A stretch of 64,000 bases of DNA from Streptomyces rugosispiralis. GTDB lineage: Bacteria; Actinomycetota; Actinomycetes; Streptomycetales; Streptomycetaceae. The stretch lies in assembly GCF_024505145.1 (NCBI RefSeq), contig NZ_JANIAA010000013.1, forward strand, positions 141,383 through 205,382, written 5' to 3'. Each line of letters opens with the position of its first letter. The stretch's first letter is position 1. Positions 42,457 through 51,370 of this stretch are shown one piece after another. A model generated the notes under the pieces. That model had not been told where the DNA came from, did not search any database, and was given only the letters and a program-made list of their open reading frames with translations. The position numbers and the translations under genes are program-made.

Positions 42457-43156
42457 CTGAGTGGTTCCTTTCGTGGGGGGTGCGTCACCGAACGGGCCGT
42501 GGGCACGCGGACGTTCCGGCCGGGGCATGACAGACCACGTGGTCAGGACGGACCACGCGGTCATGGCAGACCACGTGGCCCGCAGGCAGGTGCACAAGGG
42601 CAGGCGCCTACGGGCAGGCCGGAGTACGGCGTCGCCGGGAAGGCCGGGGCGATCCGCCGTTCGGTGAGTGGTGAGGGGCGGCTACGCCGCGACCGTGGCC
42701 GATCCGCGCGGGGAGAGGTGAGATCTCCGGCGGGGTCTCGGACAGACGGGCACGACGGCGGCGGGGATCACGCGGACGTGCTCCAGCGAATTACGCATTA
42801 GGTCCCATCCTGTTCGGATCGTGGGGGGCGGACCGAACATCACCAGTGCGGGGCGACCGATCTTTTGGGCTGACCGGTCGGAATCCCCAGTCTCATCGAT
42901 CACTACGGAACCACACAACACATCGAAGTAACACTCTCATTAACCGATGCGAGAGTTCCGTCCGCCTGCCGATCGACCCGGCCATGGCCAACTACCCCTC
43001 GCCACCGGGGTGTCGGAGCCCTGCCGGTACGGCGTCGGCGGCACGTCGGCGCGTCATCGGCCCGCCGTCGGTGCCGCGTCGGTGCGGTGTCGGTGGCTCC
43101 GGCCAGTCTTTTTCGAGGCACCACATTCGGTGGTTGAATTCGGAAGGGACGACACT
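42457..43156. other. 700-bp intergenic region upstream of glycosyltransferase and monooxygenase
   Basis: No convincing gene lies here; the short open frames are compositionally unlike their neighbours. It should hold the promoters of the divergent glycosyltransferase and monooxygenase genes. The most striking content is a set of three 18-bp palindromic repeats (42533-42586). A stretch with lower GC (about 42790-42950) is likely promoter DNA. Confidence 0.5.
42533..42586. promoter_or_regulatory. Three 18-bp-spaced palindromes (GACCACGTGGTC)
   Basis: GACCACGTGGTC (perfect 12-bp palindrome, 42533), GACCACGCGGTC (42551) and GACCACGTGGCC (42569) occur exactly 18 bases apart in tandem, about 80-125 bases upstream of the glycosyltransferase start. 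Regular spacing of dyads suggests cooperative binding of a regulator. No regulator gene for it is visible nearby. Confidence 0.6.
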
Positions 43157-44344
43157 ATGCGGAATGCACGGGTTCTGATTTCCGGGGCCAGTATCGCCGG
43201 GCCCGCGCTCGCCTACTGGCTGAATCGCCATGGCTTCCAGGTCACCGTCGTGGAGCGCGCCGCGCGCCCGCGCCCGGGCGGACAGGCGATCGACGTACGG
43301 GGCCCGGCGCTCGAGGTGTGCGAGCGGATGGGCGTGCTGGCGGAGGTCCGGGCGCGCCGTACCGGGCTGCGCGGCATGTCGATGGTCGACGACAACGGCA
43401 AGGAACTGTTCAGCACCACCGAGCGGACCGCGAGTGGCGGGGATCTCAGCAGCTCCGACATCGAGATCCTGCGGGACGACCTGTCCTCGGTGCTGATGGC
43501 CGCGGGCGGCGACGGGATCGAGTACCTCTTCAACGATTCGATCGCCTCGCTCGTCCAGGGCCCCGACGAGGTGGCGGTCACCTTCCACCGGGGCGGTGCG
43601 CGTGCCTTCGACATCGTGGTGGCGGCCGATGGGGTGCACTCCTCCACCCGGGAACTGGTCTTCGGCCCGGAGGAGAGGTTCCTCCGCCATCTGGGGGGCT
43701 ATCTGGGCGTGTGGACGGTGCCGAACTATCTGGGCCTCGACCGCTGGGAGGTCATCTACCAGATGGCCGGGGACGTCTGGGGCGGCATGATGATGAGTGT
43801 CCGCGACAACACCGAGGCCCGGGTCTACATCGGCATCGACTCGGACGAACCGCCCGCCACGTTCCTCGGCTCCCGGTCCGTCTCGGAGCAGAAGCGGCTG
43901 GTGGCCGAGCGGTACAAGGACGCGCGCTGGGAGATGCCACGGCTGCTGGAGTACATGTGGGGGGCGCCGGACTTCCACTTCGACGCGACGGCCCAGATCC
44001 ACCTGGACTCCTGGTCCCGTGGCCGGGTGGCCCTGGTCGGCGACGCCGGGTACTGCGGCTCGCCGATGTCCGGGCAGAGCACCAGCGTGGCCGTGGTCGG
44101 CGCCTATGTCCTGGCGGGCGAGCTCAGCGCCGCGGGCGGCGACCACACCGCGGCCTTCGCCGCCTACGAGCGCGAGCTGCGGGGCTATGTGGCGGCCAAC
44201 CAGCAGCTCGCACTGGACAACAAGGCCCGTAAGGAGGCGCTGGAGCCGTCGCCGTCGGCCGGGCAGCAGCCCGACACCAACCCGACCCATATCGACGACA
44301 GCTTCTACGAGGTGGTCAACTCCTACACCCTCAAGGACTACTGA
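43157..44344 (+). CDS. FAD-dependent monooxygenase
   Basis: A 395-residue class A flavoprotein hydroxylase (PHBH/TetX-like). The FAD site is VLISGASIAGPALAYWLNRHGFQVTVVERA; the second FAD/NADPH motif is IVVAADGVHSSTRELVFG; the third is GRVALVGDAGYCGSPMSGQSTSVAVVGAYVLAGEL. Such enzymes hydroxylate aromatic or polycyclic small molecules, including drugs. The C-terminus (ALEPSPSAGQQ) is low complexity. The start is the ATG after GGAAGGGACGACACT. It stands alone between the glycan genes and an ABC system, so no pathway can be assigned. Confidence 0.9.
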   Translation: MRNARVLISGASIAGPALAYWLNRHGFQVTVVERAARPRPGGQAIDVRGPALEVCERMGVLAEVRARRTGLRGMSMVDDNGKELFSTTERTASGGDLSSSDIEILRDDLSSVLMAAGGDGIEYLFNDSIASLVQGPDEVAVTFHRGGARAFDIVVAADGVHSSTRELVFGPEERFLRHLGGYLGVWTVPNYLGLDRWEVIYQMAGDVWGGMMMSVRDNTEARVYIGIDSDEPPATFLGSRSVSEQKRLVAERYKDARWEMPRLLEYMWGAPDFHFDATAQIHLDSWSRGRVALVGDAGYCGSPMSGQSTSVAVVGAYVLAGELSAAGGDHTAAFAAYERELRGYVAANQQLALDNKARKEALEPSPSAGQQPDTNPTHIDDSFYEVVNSYTLKDY

Positions 44345-44478
44345 CCCGGCCCGGCGGCCGGGGCCGGGCCGGGGCCGGGCCGGGGTCGGGCCGGGGTCGG
44401 GCCGGGCCGGGCCGGGCCGGGGTCGGGCCGGGCCGGGCCGGGCCGGGGTCGGGCCGGGCCGGGCCGGGCCGGGCCGGG
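44345..44478. repeat. G/C-only simple repeat
   Basis: About 134 bases of repeated GGGCC/GGGGTCGGGCC units directly follow the monooxygenase stop, nearly all G and C. It could act as a strong structural barrier or terminator and will be prone to slippage and assembly error. Confidence 0.85.
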
Positions 44479-44530
44479 GCCAAGAGCCGTGGCCAAGAGC
44501 CGTGGCCAAGAGCCGTGGCCAAGAGCCGTG
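44479..44530. repeat. Four exact 13-bp tandem repeats
   Basis: GCCAAGAGCCGTG occurs four times in perfect tandem, then two weaker copies of GAGCCGTGG/CAGCCGTGG follow. It lies between the GC-only repeat and the end of the ABC permease gene. Confidence 0.88.
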
Positions 44531-44577
44531 GCCGGGCCAGGACCGGGAGCCGTGGCGGGTCAGCAGCCGTGGTCCGG

Positions 44578-45441
44578 CTAGGACACCACGTCCTTGCGGC
44601 CGAAGCCGCGGAAGGCGAACGCGAAGAGCACCAGGGCGTACGCGACGGACACCGAGACGCCCTTCACCATTCCGCCCCACTCCATGTGGGGCTGGAGTGC
44701 GTCCGCCCACGCGAACTGCCAGTGCGCGGGCAGGAAGTCGCGCCACGAGCCGAGCGCGGTGACCGCGTCCAGCACATTGCCCACGATGGTGAGCCCCACC
44801 GCGCCGCCCACCGCGCCCAGCGGTGCGTCCGTGACGGTCGAGAGCCAGAACGCCAGGGCGGCCGTGACCAGCTGGGACAGGAAGATGTACAGCACCACGA
44901 GGGCCAGCCGGACGAGGGCGTCGCCGACCGGCAGCTCACCGCCCGTGGGCATCCGCAGCGGCCCCCAGCCGTACGCCACGGTGCCCACCGCGAGCGCGAC
45001 CAGCGGCAGCAGCACCATGGCGGCCGCGCTGAACACCAGTGCCACCGTCAGCTTGCTCACCAGCAGCCGGGCCCGGGGCACGGGCGCGGCCAGCAGATAG
45101 CGCAGCGAGGACCAGCTGGCCTCGGAGGCCACGGTGTCGCCGCAGAACAGCGCCACCGGCACCACCAGCAGAAAGGCGGCCGAGACGAACAGCGCGGTGG
45201 CGGCGAGGTTGGCGCCGGAGGCGGTGGCCGTGGTCATCAGGGTGACCCGGTTCTCCTGCCCCTCGGGGGTGCCGCCGATGGCGAACGCGATCACGAGGAC
45301 GAACGGCAGCAGGGCCAGCACCAGACCCATCACCAGGGTCCGGCGACGGCGCAGCTGCCGCACCGCCTCGACCCGCAGCGGCAGGGTGCGGCCGGCCCGG
45401 TAGCCGGGCGCGACCTCGGTGACCTGGGACAGGGAACTCAC
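44578..45441 (-). CDS. ABC-2 type transporter permease
   Basis: A 287-residue membrane protein with six hydrophobic spans (first LVMGLVLALLPFVLVIAFAIGG). The family segment GDTVASEASWSSLRYLLAAPVPRARLLVSKL matches the cytoplasmic coupling region of ABC-2 permeases. Its GTG start overlaps the stop of the upstream ATPase fusion gene by GTGA, so the two proteins form one exporter. The cargo is unknown. Confidence 0.9.
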   Translation of the reverse strand: MSSLSQVTEVAPGYRAGRTLPLRVEAVRQLRRRRTLVMGLVLALLPFVLVIAFAIGGTPEGQENRVTLMTTATASGANLAATALFVSAAFLLVVPVALFCGDTVASEASWSSLRYLLAAPVPRARLLVSKLTVALVFSAAAMVLLPLVALAVGTVAYGWGPLRMPTGGELPVGDALVRLALVVLYIFLSQLVTAALAFWLSTVTDAPLGAVGGAVGLTIVGNVLDAVTALGSWRDFLPAHWQFAWADALQPHMEWGGMVKGVSVSVAYALVLFAFAFRGFGRKDVVS

Positions 45442-48242
45442 GCGGATCCTCCTCCGATCAGCGTCAAGAACGCGTCTTCCAGGCGCCGGTTGGGCCCGAA
45501 GCTGGTCACCGGGATCTCCAGCCGCACCAGCTCGGCCAGCAGCCGTGCCGGGGTGGTCCCGTCGAGCTGGACGAGCAGTCCGTCGGCGGTGCGGCGGGCG
45601 GAGACGACTCCGGGCAGCGCGCCCACCTTGCCCACCATCGCCTCGCTGAGCACGCCGTCGTGGCCCACCAGCACGCTGCCGCCGTTACCGGTGATCTCGC
45701 CGACCGCGCCCGCCTGGATCAGCCGGCCGCGGTCCATCACGACCAGATGGGTGCAGGACTGCTCGACCTCCGCCAGGAGATGGCTGGAAACGATCACCGT
45801 GCGCCCCGCGGCGGCGTACCGGATCATCACCTCGCGCATCTCGCGGATCTGCGGCGGGTCGAGGCCGTTGGTCGGTTCGTCGAGGATCAGCAGATCGGGC
45901 AGGCCCAGCATGGCCTGGGCGATGGCCAGCCGCTGCCGCATGCCCTGGGAGTAGGTGCGTACCGCACGCTCCAGCGCGCTGCCCAGACCCGCGATCTCCA
46001 GGGCCTCCTCGAAATGGGCGTCGGCGGCGGGGCGGCCGGTGGCCTGCCAGTACAGCTCGAGGTTGGCGCTGCCGGTCAGATGGGGCAGGAAGCCCGCCCC
46101 CTCGACGAAGGCGCCGACGCGGGAGAGCACGGGCGCGCCGGGCCTGACGGCCTGGCCGAAGACCCGGATCTCGCCGTCGTCGGGGGCGATGAGCCCCATC
46201 AGCATCCGCAAGGTGGTGGTCTTGCCCGCGCCATTGGGCCCGAGGAGCCCGAGCACCTGCCCCTTCTCGACGCGAAAGGACAGATCGCGCACCGCGTAGC
46301 GGTCGGCGGACTTGGCGTAGCGCTTGCTCAGACCGGTGATCTGCAGGGGCACCTCGGCCAGTTCGGGGTCGGGCGGCGGAGTGGCCGTACGCCGCCTGCC
46401 GGTCAGCACCAGCGCGAGCGCCACCACGGCCGCGCCGAGCGGCAGCCCCCACACCCATGCGGGCAGCGGGGCGGGCTGGGTGTGCACCGCGGGTGCGGTG
46501 GGCACCGACAGTCCGCCGTCCGCGAGCCCGACCGTGTAGGTGGCGGGCTCGGCCGGGGAGGCGTAACCGAGGTCGGTGGAGGCGAGCACGAGCCGCAGCC
46601 GGTGGCCCGCGATGAGTTCGTGGTCCACGGCGGGCAGCCGCACGGTGACGGTACGGCCCTCCTTCGCGCCGTTGACGCGCAGCGGCGCGACCAGTTGCTC
46701 GGGCAGCGTCTGCTGTCCGTCCGGACCCACGTCGTAGACCTTGGCGAACAGCACGGCGTCGTCCGTGTCCGCCTTGACCCGCACCTTCACCTCGGGCGAT
46801 CCGGTGATCCGCAGGGGCCGGTCCAGCGGCGCCGAGTCGAACCGGGCGAACTGGCCGGGGATGTCGAGGGAGAGGCCGACGCCGAGCGAGGACGCCTGGG
46901 ACAGTCCGGCGATGCCCGGCACGGTGGAGATGGACGGCGGCCCCGCCCCGGGCGGGTTGGCGAACGACTGCTCGCGTCCGCGCAGCGCCACCGTCCGGCT
47001 GCCGTCGCCGAGGCCCGGGTAGCGGTCGCCGGTGGCGCCGCGCAACTGGACCGCGCCGTTGGTGGTGTCGATGCCGCCGGTGCGGCTGATCCGGAAGGCG
47101 GGTCCGGTGTCGGTGCCCTTGTCGCCCTTGAGGTAACGGTCGAACCAGGCGCCGGTACGGGCCGCCACCCGCGAGGTCTCGCGGTCGCCGCCGTCATGTC
47201 CGCCGGCCGTCCAGTCGACGGCGACCGGCGCGCCGTTGGCCCGGATCGCCTTCGCCATGGCGTCGGCGTGGCCGAGCGGGAAGAGGGAGTCGGCCTGCCC
47301 CTGGAGGATCAGCGTGGGGACCTTGATCCGGTCGGCGACGGCGGACGGGCTGCGCGCCTCGAGCAGCCGGCGGGCGGCGGCGTCGGGCTTTCCGGCGACC
47401 GCGACCCGCTCGTACATCTCGCACAGCTGCTTCTCGAAGCGCCCGCAGCCCTGGCCCCGGTCGGTCCTGGCCGCTCCTCCGCCGTTCGGGTCTCCCGGGT
47501 CCGCCTGGGCTCCTTGGCCGGACCCGCCGTTCGCGCCTCCCTGGCCCCCCTGACCGCCGGGGCCCATCCCCCCGCCGGAGCCGCCCGCGCCGCCGGCGTC
47601 CTCCTGGCCGCCCTGGGCACCGGTGAGGTCGGCCGAGCCGGTGGTGAAGAACAGCCCGGCCCAGAGCTTCTTGTAGACGCCGTTCGGGAACAGCGCGTCG
47701 GCGAGGTTCCAGTAGGTGATCTCGGGCGCGATGGCGTCCACCCGGCGGTCGTATCCGGCGGCGAGCAGGGAGATCGCCCCGCCGTAGGAGGCGCCGGCGA
47801 CGCCCACCCGGGGGTCGCCCCGACGGTCGAGCCGCACCTCGGGACGTTTCGCCAGCCAGTCGATCAGCCGCCGGACATCGGCCACCTCGTGGTCCGGGTC
47901 ATTGAGCCCGATCTTCCCCGTGGATCTGCCGAAGCCACGCGCCGACCAGGTCAGCACGGCGTATCCGTCGCGGGCGAGTTCCTCGGCGTGGTCGCGTACG
48001 TCGTCCTTGCTGCCGCCGAAGCCGTGGCCGAGCAGGACCGCGGGCCTGCGGCCGGTGCCCGCGGTGAAGTACGAGGTGTCGATGCGTGCGCCCGGCATGT
48101 CCAGCACGCGGTCCTGGCGGTGCACGGCCGGCCCGTCGCCGGAGGCGGCCACCGCCCAGGTGCCCGCGCCCGCGAGGAGGACCGCGGCGGCCACGGCGGC
48201 GGCCAGGCGCCGGCCCCTCGGCCGGGTCTTTCGGAGATCCAT
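45438..48242 (-). CDS. Extracytoplasmic alpha/beta hydrolase fused to an ABC ATPase
   Basis: A 934-residue chimera. An N-terminal membrane span (about 12-33) is followed by a CocE/X-Pro-peptidase-type hydrolase: LLGHGFGGSKDD, then GASYGG with nucleophile Ser152, a Gly-rich insertion (about 225-275), and a C-terminal jelly-roll as in CocE/NonD proteins. A second span (about 597-620, VWGLPLGAAVVALALVLTG) returns the chain to the cytoplasm, where an ABC domain has Walker A GPNGAGKTTT (near 668), signature YSQGMRQRL and Walker B LLILDEPT. Hydrolase and ATPase thus lie on opposite faces of the membrane. Paired with the coupled permease it may cleave an ester or peptide as it is exported. Confidence 0.88.
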   Translation of the reverse strand: MDLRKTRPRGRRLAAAVAAAVLLAGAGTWAVAASGDGPAVHRQDRVLDMPGARIDTSYFTAGTGRRPAVLLGHGFGGSKDDVRDHAEELARDGYAVLTWSARGFGRSTGKIGLNDPDHEVADVRRLIDWLAKRPEVRLDRRGDPRVGVAGASYGGAISLLAAGYDRRVDAIAPEITYWNLADALFPNGVYKKLWAGLFFTTGSADLTGAQGGQEDAGGAGGSGGGMGPGGQGGQGGANGGSGQGAQADPGDPNGGGAARTDRGQGCGRFEKQLCEMYERVAVAGKPDAAARRLLEARSPSAVADRIKVPTLILQGQADSLFPLGHADAMAKAIRANGAPVAVDWTAGGHDGGDRETSRVAARTGAWFDRYLKGDKGTDTGPAFRISRTGGIDTTNGAVQLRGATGDRYPGLGDGSRTVALRGREQSFANPPGAGPPSISTVPGIAGLSQASSLGVGLSLDIPGQFARFDSAPLDRPLRITGSPEVKVRVKADTDDAVLFAKVYDVGPDGQQTLPEQLVAPLRVNGAKEGRTVTVRLPAVDHELIAGHRLRLVLASTDLGYASPAEPATYTVGLADGGLSVPTAPAVHTQPAPLPAWVWGLPLGAAVVALALVLTGRRRTATPPPDPELAEVPLQITGLSKRYAKSADRYAVRDLSFRVEKGQVLGLLGPNGAGKTTTLRMLMGLIAPDDGEIRVFGQAVRPGAPVLSRVGAFVEGAGFLPHLTGSANLELYWQATGRPAADAHFEEALEIAGLGSALERAVRTYSQGMRQRLAIAQAMLGLPDLLILDEPTNGLDPPQIREMREVMIRYAAAGRTVIVSSHLLAEVEQSCTHLVVMDRGRLIQAGAVGEITGNGGSVLVGHDGVLSEAMVGKVGALPGVVSARRTADGLLVQLDGTTPARLLAELVRLEIPVTSFGPNRRLEDAFLTLIGGGSA

Positions 48243-48373
48243 AGGTGAAACCCTAAGAGGAGGAGGCAAACGCCGCGGCTGACACCAGACGGATTCTCGT
48301 CCACTCCTCGGGGAGTACCCGGACACCGCCCGTACACCCGGCGCGGTATGCCCCGACCGTGGTGGCCGAACTT

Positions 48374-48410
48374 TTGGATCAGTCGGATGATGCTCCATAA
48401 GATGCGCCGG
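48374..48410 (+). promoter_or_regulatory. Promoter of a leaderless VWA gene
   Basis: TTGGAT (48374-48379), an 18-base spacer, TAAGAT (48398-48403) and then six bases to the GTG at 48410 make a good sigma-70-type promoter whose start point falls on the start codon. Confidence 0.65.
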
Positions 48411-49678
48411 TGATCATAAAGAAACGTCTGGCGACAGGCGCGTTGGGGCTGCTCGCGGCCCTCGCCTGCGGCCTGATATCCCCTACCGCCGCCATGGCCG
48501 GCGAACCGGCTTCCGACTCCCCCAAGGTCGAGCTGGTGCTCGATGTCAGCGGCTCCATGCGGGCCCGCGACGTCGACGGCGACACCCGGATGGCGGCGGC
48601 GAAGCAGGCGTTCAACGAGGTGCTGGACGCCACACCCGAAGAGGTGCGGCTGGGCATTCGCACCCTCGGCGCCAATTACCCCGGCAAGGACCGCAAGGCC
48701 GGCTGCCAGGACAGCGAGCGGCTCTACCCGGTGGGTCAGGTGGACCGTACCGAGGCCAAGGCGGCCGTCGCCACGCTGCGCCCCACCGGCTGGACGCCCA
48801 TCGGGCTCGCCCTGCGCGGCGCGTCCAAGGACCTCTCCGGCGGCGAGGGGACCCGCCGGATCGTACTGATCACGGACGGCGAGGACTCCTGCGGTCTGCC
48901 GGACCCGTGTGATGTGGCCCGTGAACTGGCCGCCCAGGGAACCCACCTGGTCGTCGACACGCTCGGGCTGACGCTGGACCGCAAGGTCCGCGAGCAGCTC
49001 AGCTGTATCGCCGAGGCCACCGGCGGCACGTATACGGCGATCCAGCACCGGGACCAGCTCTCCAGCCGTATCAAGCAGCTGGTCCGGCGCTCCGCCGACA
49101 CGCCCGTGGAGACGCCCACGCCGGTGCGGGGCGCCGCGGAGTGCGCGAAGGCCCCGTACCTGGGCTCCGGCCTCTACAGCGACCGGGAGGGCTTCGGGGA
49201 ACACCGCTGGTACCGGATGCGAGTGGCACCCGGTCAGGAGCTGCGGGCCTCGGCGAGCGTCGCCGTGGACCGCTCCGTGGACCCGGACTACGGCGTGCTG
49301 GTGCGGGCGGTGACCCCGGGCGGCCGGGAGCTGGTGCGCGGCAGCGAGGCGGGCAGCGGCCGTACGGATGTCATCTCCAGCGGGCTGCGCTATCCGATCG
49401 CCGATGTGGACGACGACGAGGACAAGACCGCGCGGACCGTGTGCCTGGAGCTGAGCCAGTCGTTCTCCGCACCGGCCTCCGTCAAGCGCGCTCCGGGCCT
49501 TCCGGTGGAGTTCGCCGTCGATGTGGTCGGCAACGACGATCCGCCCGCCGATCTGGCCGCCTTCGGCCTGGGCCGCGGCTGGGTGCTGCTGGGCGTGCTC
49601 ACCGTGGGCGGGCTGCTCGTGGGGTTGCTGTGGGGCTGGCTGGCCCGCTGGCGTGTCACCGTCTGGAGGTCCAACTGA
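48410..49678 (+). CDS. Secreted, membrane-anchored von Willebrand factor A protein
   Basis: A 422-residue protein. A signal peptide (MIIKKRLATGALGLLAALACG) ends near AMA-G. Residues about 38-205 are a VWA domain with an intact metal site: DVSGSMRARD (DxSxS), TGWTPIG and ITDGEDSC. A beta-rich region follows and a C-terminal span (WVLLGVLTVGGLLVGLLWGW) with a short basic tail anchors it outside the cell. VWA domains bind proteins through Mg2+. It overlaps the next gene by TGATG. It is divergent from the hydrolase-ATPase fusion. Confidence 0.9.
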   Translation: MIIKKRLATGALGLLAALACGLISPTAAMAGEPASDSPKVELVLDVSGSMRARDVDGDTRMAAAKQAFNEVLDATPEEVRLGIRTLGANYPGKDRKAGCQDSERLYPVGQVDRTEAKAAVATLRPTGWTPIGLALRGASKDLSGGEGTRRIVLITDGEDSCGLPDPCDVARELAAQGTHLVVDTLGLTLDRKVREQLSCIAEATGGTYTAIQHRDQLSSRIKQLVRRSADTPVETPTPVRGAAECAKAPYLGSGLYSDREGFGEHRWYRMRVAPGQELRASASVAVDRSVDPDYGVLVRAVTPGGRELVRGSEAGSGRTDVISSGLRYPIADVDDDEDKTARTVCLELSQSFSAPASVKRAPGLPVEFAVDVVGNDDPPADLAAFGLGRGWVLLGVLTVGGLLVGLLWGWLARWRVTVWRSN

Positions 49679-50565
49679 TGCGAGCCCTGCGTACTCTCGG
49701 CGCCGCGCTCACCGTGTGCGCCGCCGCCTGGCTGACCGCCGCCGCACCGGCCGCCGCGGACGGTAAGGACGGCACGGACGGCAAGAGCGGCACGGAGGCG
49801 CCCACCGAGGCGGGGACGGGCTTCCGTACCGCCACCGAGATCGAGCCCGGTCAGCGGGCCACCGCGACGGCCTCCACCGGCGACTATCTGTACTGGGTGT
49901 TCCCGGCCGCCGCCGGGCAGGTACCCAAGGTCGAGGCGGAGCTGAAGCTGCCCGACGTCTCGAGCCGGCACGGCAGCGCCACCTGGCAGCTGGATGTCTA
50001 CGACGGTCTGCGCCGCCACCAGCCGTGCGCCTCGGGCACTCCGACGCGCCGGGCGGCCCAGCGGGATCAGACGGTCACGGTGAGCTGCACCCTGCGCCAG
50101 GTGCGGTCCTGGTCCGAGCGCTGGGCCAACGACCCTCTGCAGGGCGCGTATTACGTACGGCTCACCGTCGTCGACCTGCCCGCCCAGGACCTCGGGCTGC
50201 CGATCGACGCCGAGGTCGAGGCGTCCGTACGGGACGCGGGCGGGGCGCACGCCGACGGCGGGGACGTGACCCCGCTCAATCCGGTGCTGCGGGCCGGAAC
50301 GGCCCCCGGGACGGCCCCCGGGACGGATGCCGAGCCGCCGGACGACGACACGGCCTCGGATTCCGCGGACGACAAGGGCGGGAAGGTCCCGCACGCGGTC
50401 GCCGAGCCGGAGGACGGCTGGGGCTCCGGCTGGTGGTCGGACCGCTGGGTGTGGACCGTGATCGGCGCGGCGCTGGCGGCGCTCGCCGGGGTGGGCGGCT
50501 ACACCCTCACCCGGGGGCCGCGCGCTCCGGGCCGCCCGCCGATCGGACCCGGATCCGACATCTGA
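49678..50565 (+). CDS. Secreted hypothetical protein with C-terminal anchor, partner of the VWA protein
   Basis: A 295-residue protein of no family I recognise. It has a signal peptide (ALTVCAAAWLTAAAPAAA), a beta-rich middle (GDYLYWVFPAAAGQVPKVEAELKLP, AYYVRLTVVDLP) like a ligand- or sugar-binding sandwich, an acidic linker (DDDTASDSADDKGG) and a C-terminal span (WTVIGAALAALAGVGGYTLT). Its layout mirrors the second half of the VWA protein before it, and the TGATG overlap suggests a surface pair made in equal amounts. Confidence 0.8.
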   Translation: MRALRTLGAALTVCAAAWLTAAAPAAADGKDGTDGKSGTEAPTEAGTGFRTATEIEPGQRATATASTGDYLYWVFPAAAGQVPKVEAELKLPDVSSRHGSATWQLDVYDGLRRHQPCASGTPTRRAAQRDQTVTVSCTLRQVRSWSERWANDPLQGAYYVRLTVVDLPAQDLGLPIDAEVEASVRDAGGAHADGGDVTPLNPVLRAGTAPGTAPGTDAEPPDDDTASDSADDKGGKVPHAVAEPEDGWGSGWWSDRWVWTVIGAALAALAGVGGYTLTRGPRAPGRPPIGPGSDI

Positions 50566-50580
50566 CCTGATGTCCGGAAT

Positions 50581-50621
50581 CGGCGCGGGGCCCGCACGAC
50601 GATCGCGCGGGCCCCGCGCCG
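50581..50621. terminator. Bidirectional terminator hairpin
   Basis: CGGCGCGGGGCCCGC, an 11-base loop and the exact complement lie 15 bases after the surface-pair operon, between convergent genes. Confidence 0.85.
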
Positions 50622-50681
50622 CACCGGGCGCCGGTGGCCCGGCCCCTCAGAAAGCTCTCGGGAAGCTCGCCCGGACGCCGC

Positions 50682-51212
50682 TCAGGAATAGTCCTTGCCC
50701 AGGACCTGCCCAAAGCCTTCGGGATCCACGTCGAATCCACGAATAGCGCTCTGAATTCCCCATTCCCCCGCCTCGTCCCGGGTGAATACCGCGACCGTGG
50801 CGGAAGTGGCTTCTGAGACACCGGTGAAGTCACTCGCCAGGAGTTCGGTGTATCCGTTGAGAATCCGGACACTGGTGTTCGGGACATCCCCGAACGTCTT
50901 CCGCCCCGAGCCCTGCTGGATGGTTATCCCGACGACCACCCGCGTGTATTCGGACGACAGCCGGTCGAGCTCGAGGGTCATGGACTCGTCGATGCCAAGG
51001 CCCTGACCGGTGCGGCTGTCCCTGTTGAGGTTGATGGTGCCGTCCGGTGAGCGGCTGTCGAAGTGGACGAGGTACGCGGGCGCACCGTAAGGATCGGCGG
51101 CGCGGTACGTCCCGGCCACGATGTCGAGATCATGGGGCGGCTCACCGAGGGGACTCGGATCCCACTTGAGCGCCACCTCGATTTTCTGAAGCCCCTTGTT
51201 GAGACCAGTCAC
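50682..51212 (-). CDS. TerD-family stress protein
   Basis: A 176-residue TerD/TerE-type protein. VTGLNKGLQKIEVALKWDP opens it; the calcium-binding block is seen in DLDIVAGTYR and GTINLNRDSRTGQG-GIDE, the usual D-x-D and NRDNxTG-like pattern. Such proteins are linked to tellurite and general stress tolerance and to calcium signalling. The GTG at 51212 has GGAAGGGAAG just upstream and gives the usual family N-terminus; longer starts (TTG at 51263) are less likely. No other ter gene is near. Confidence 0.9.
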   Translation of the reverse strand: MTGLNKGLQKIEVALKWDPSPLGEPPHDLDIVAGTYRAADPYGAPAYLVHFDSRSPDGTINLNRDSRTGQGLGIDESMTLELDRLSSEYTRVVVGITIQQGSGRKTFGDVPNTSVRILNGYTELLASDFTGVSEATSATVAVFTRDEAGEWGIQSAIRGFDVDPEGFGQVLGKDYS

Positions 51213-51331
51213 CCGGACTTCCCTTCCCTCGAACTGTGCGGATTTGAATGCGCGTGGCGTCAAGCCTATCGCGGGCAGGGCGAGTTGAGGATTTTTCCAC
51301 AGCCGCGTGCGACGCCCCTCCGAGGGGTCTC

Positions 51332-51356
51332 TACTATGGGCCTCCGTACTAACGGC
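51332..51356. promoter_or_regulatory. Promoter and possible BlaI-type boxes upstream of blaI
   Basis: TACTAT (51332-51337) can serve as -10 box. TACTA recurs 15 bases later inside GTACTAACGGC (51346-51356). BlaI/MecI regulators bind TACTA/TAGTA half-sites. The same 11 bases occur upstream of the DUF6153 gene at 54148-54158 on the other strand. Confidence 0.55.
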
Positions 51357-51370
51357 GGAAGGAAGCGTCC

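Noticed and set aside
44345..44530. CRISPR-like array
   Set aside because: The repeats are contiguous simple-sequence units without unique spacers and there are no cas genes.
45660..48248. 862-codon plus-strand frame opposite the hydrolase-ABC fusion
   Set aside because: It is the mirror of a gene with clear Walker and hydrolase motifs; the frame has no domain signature.
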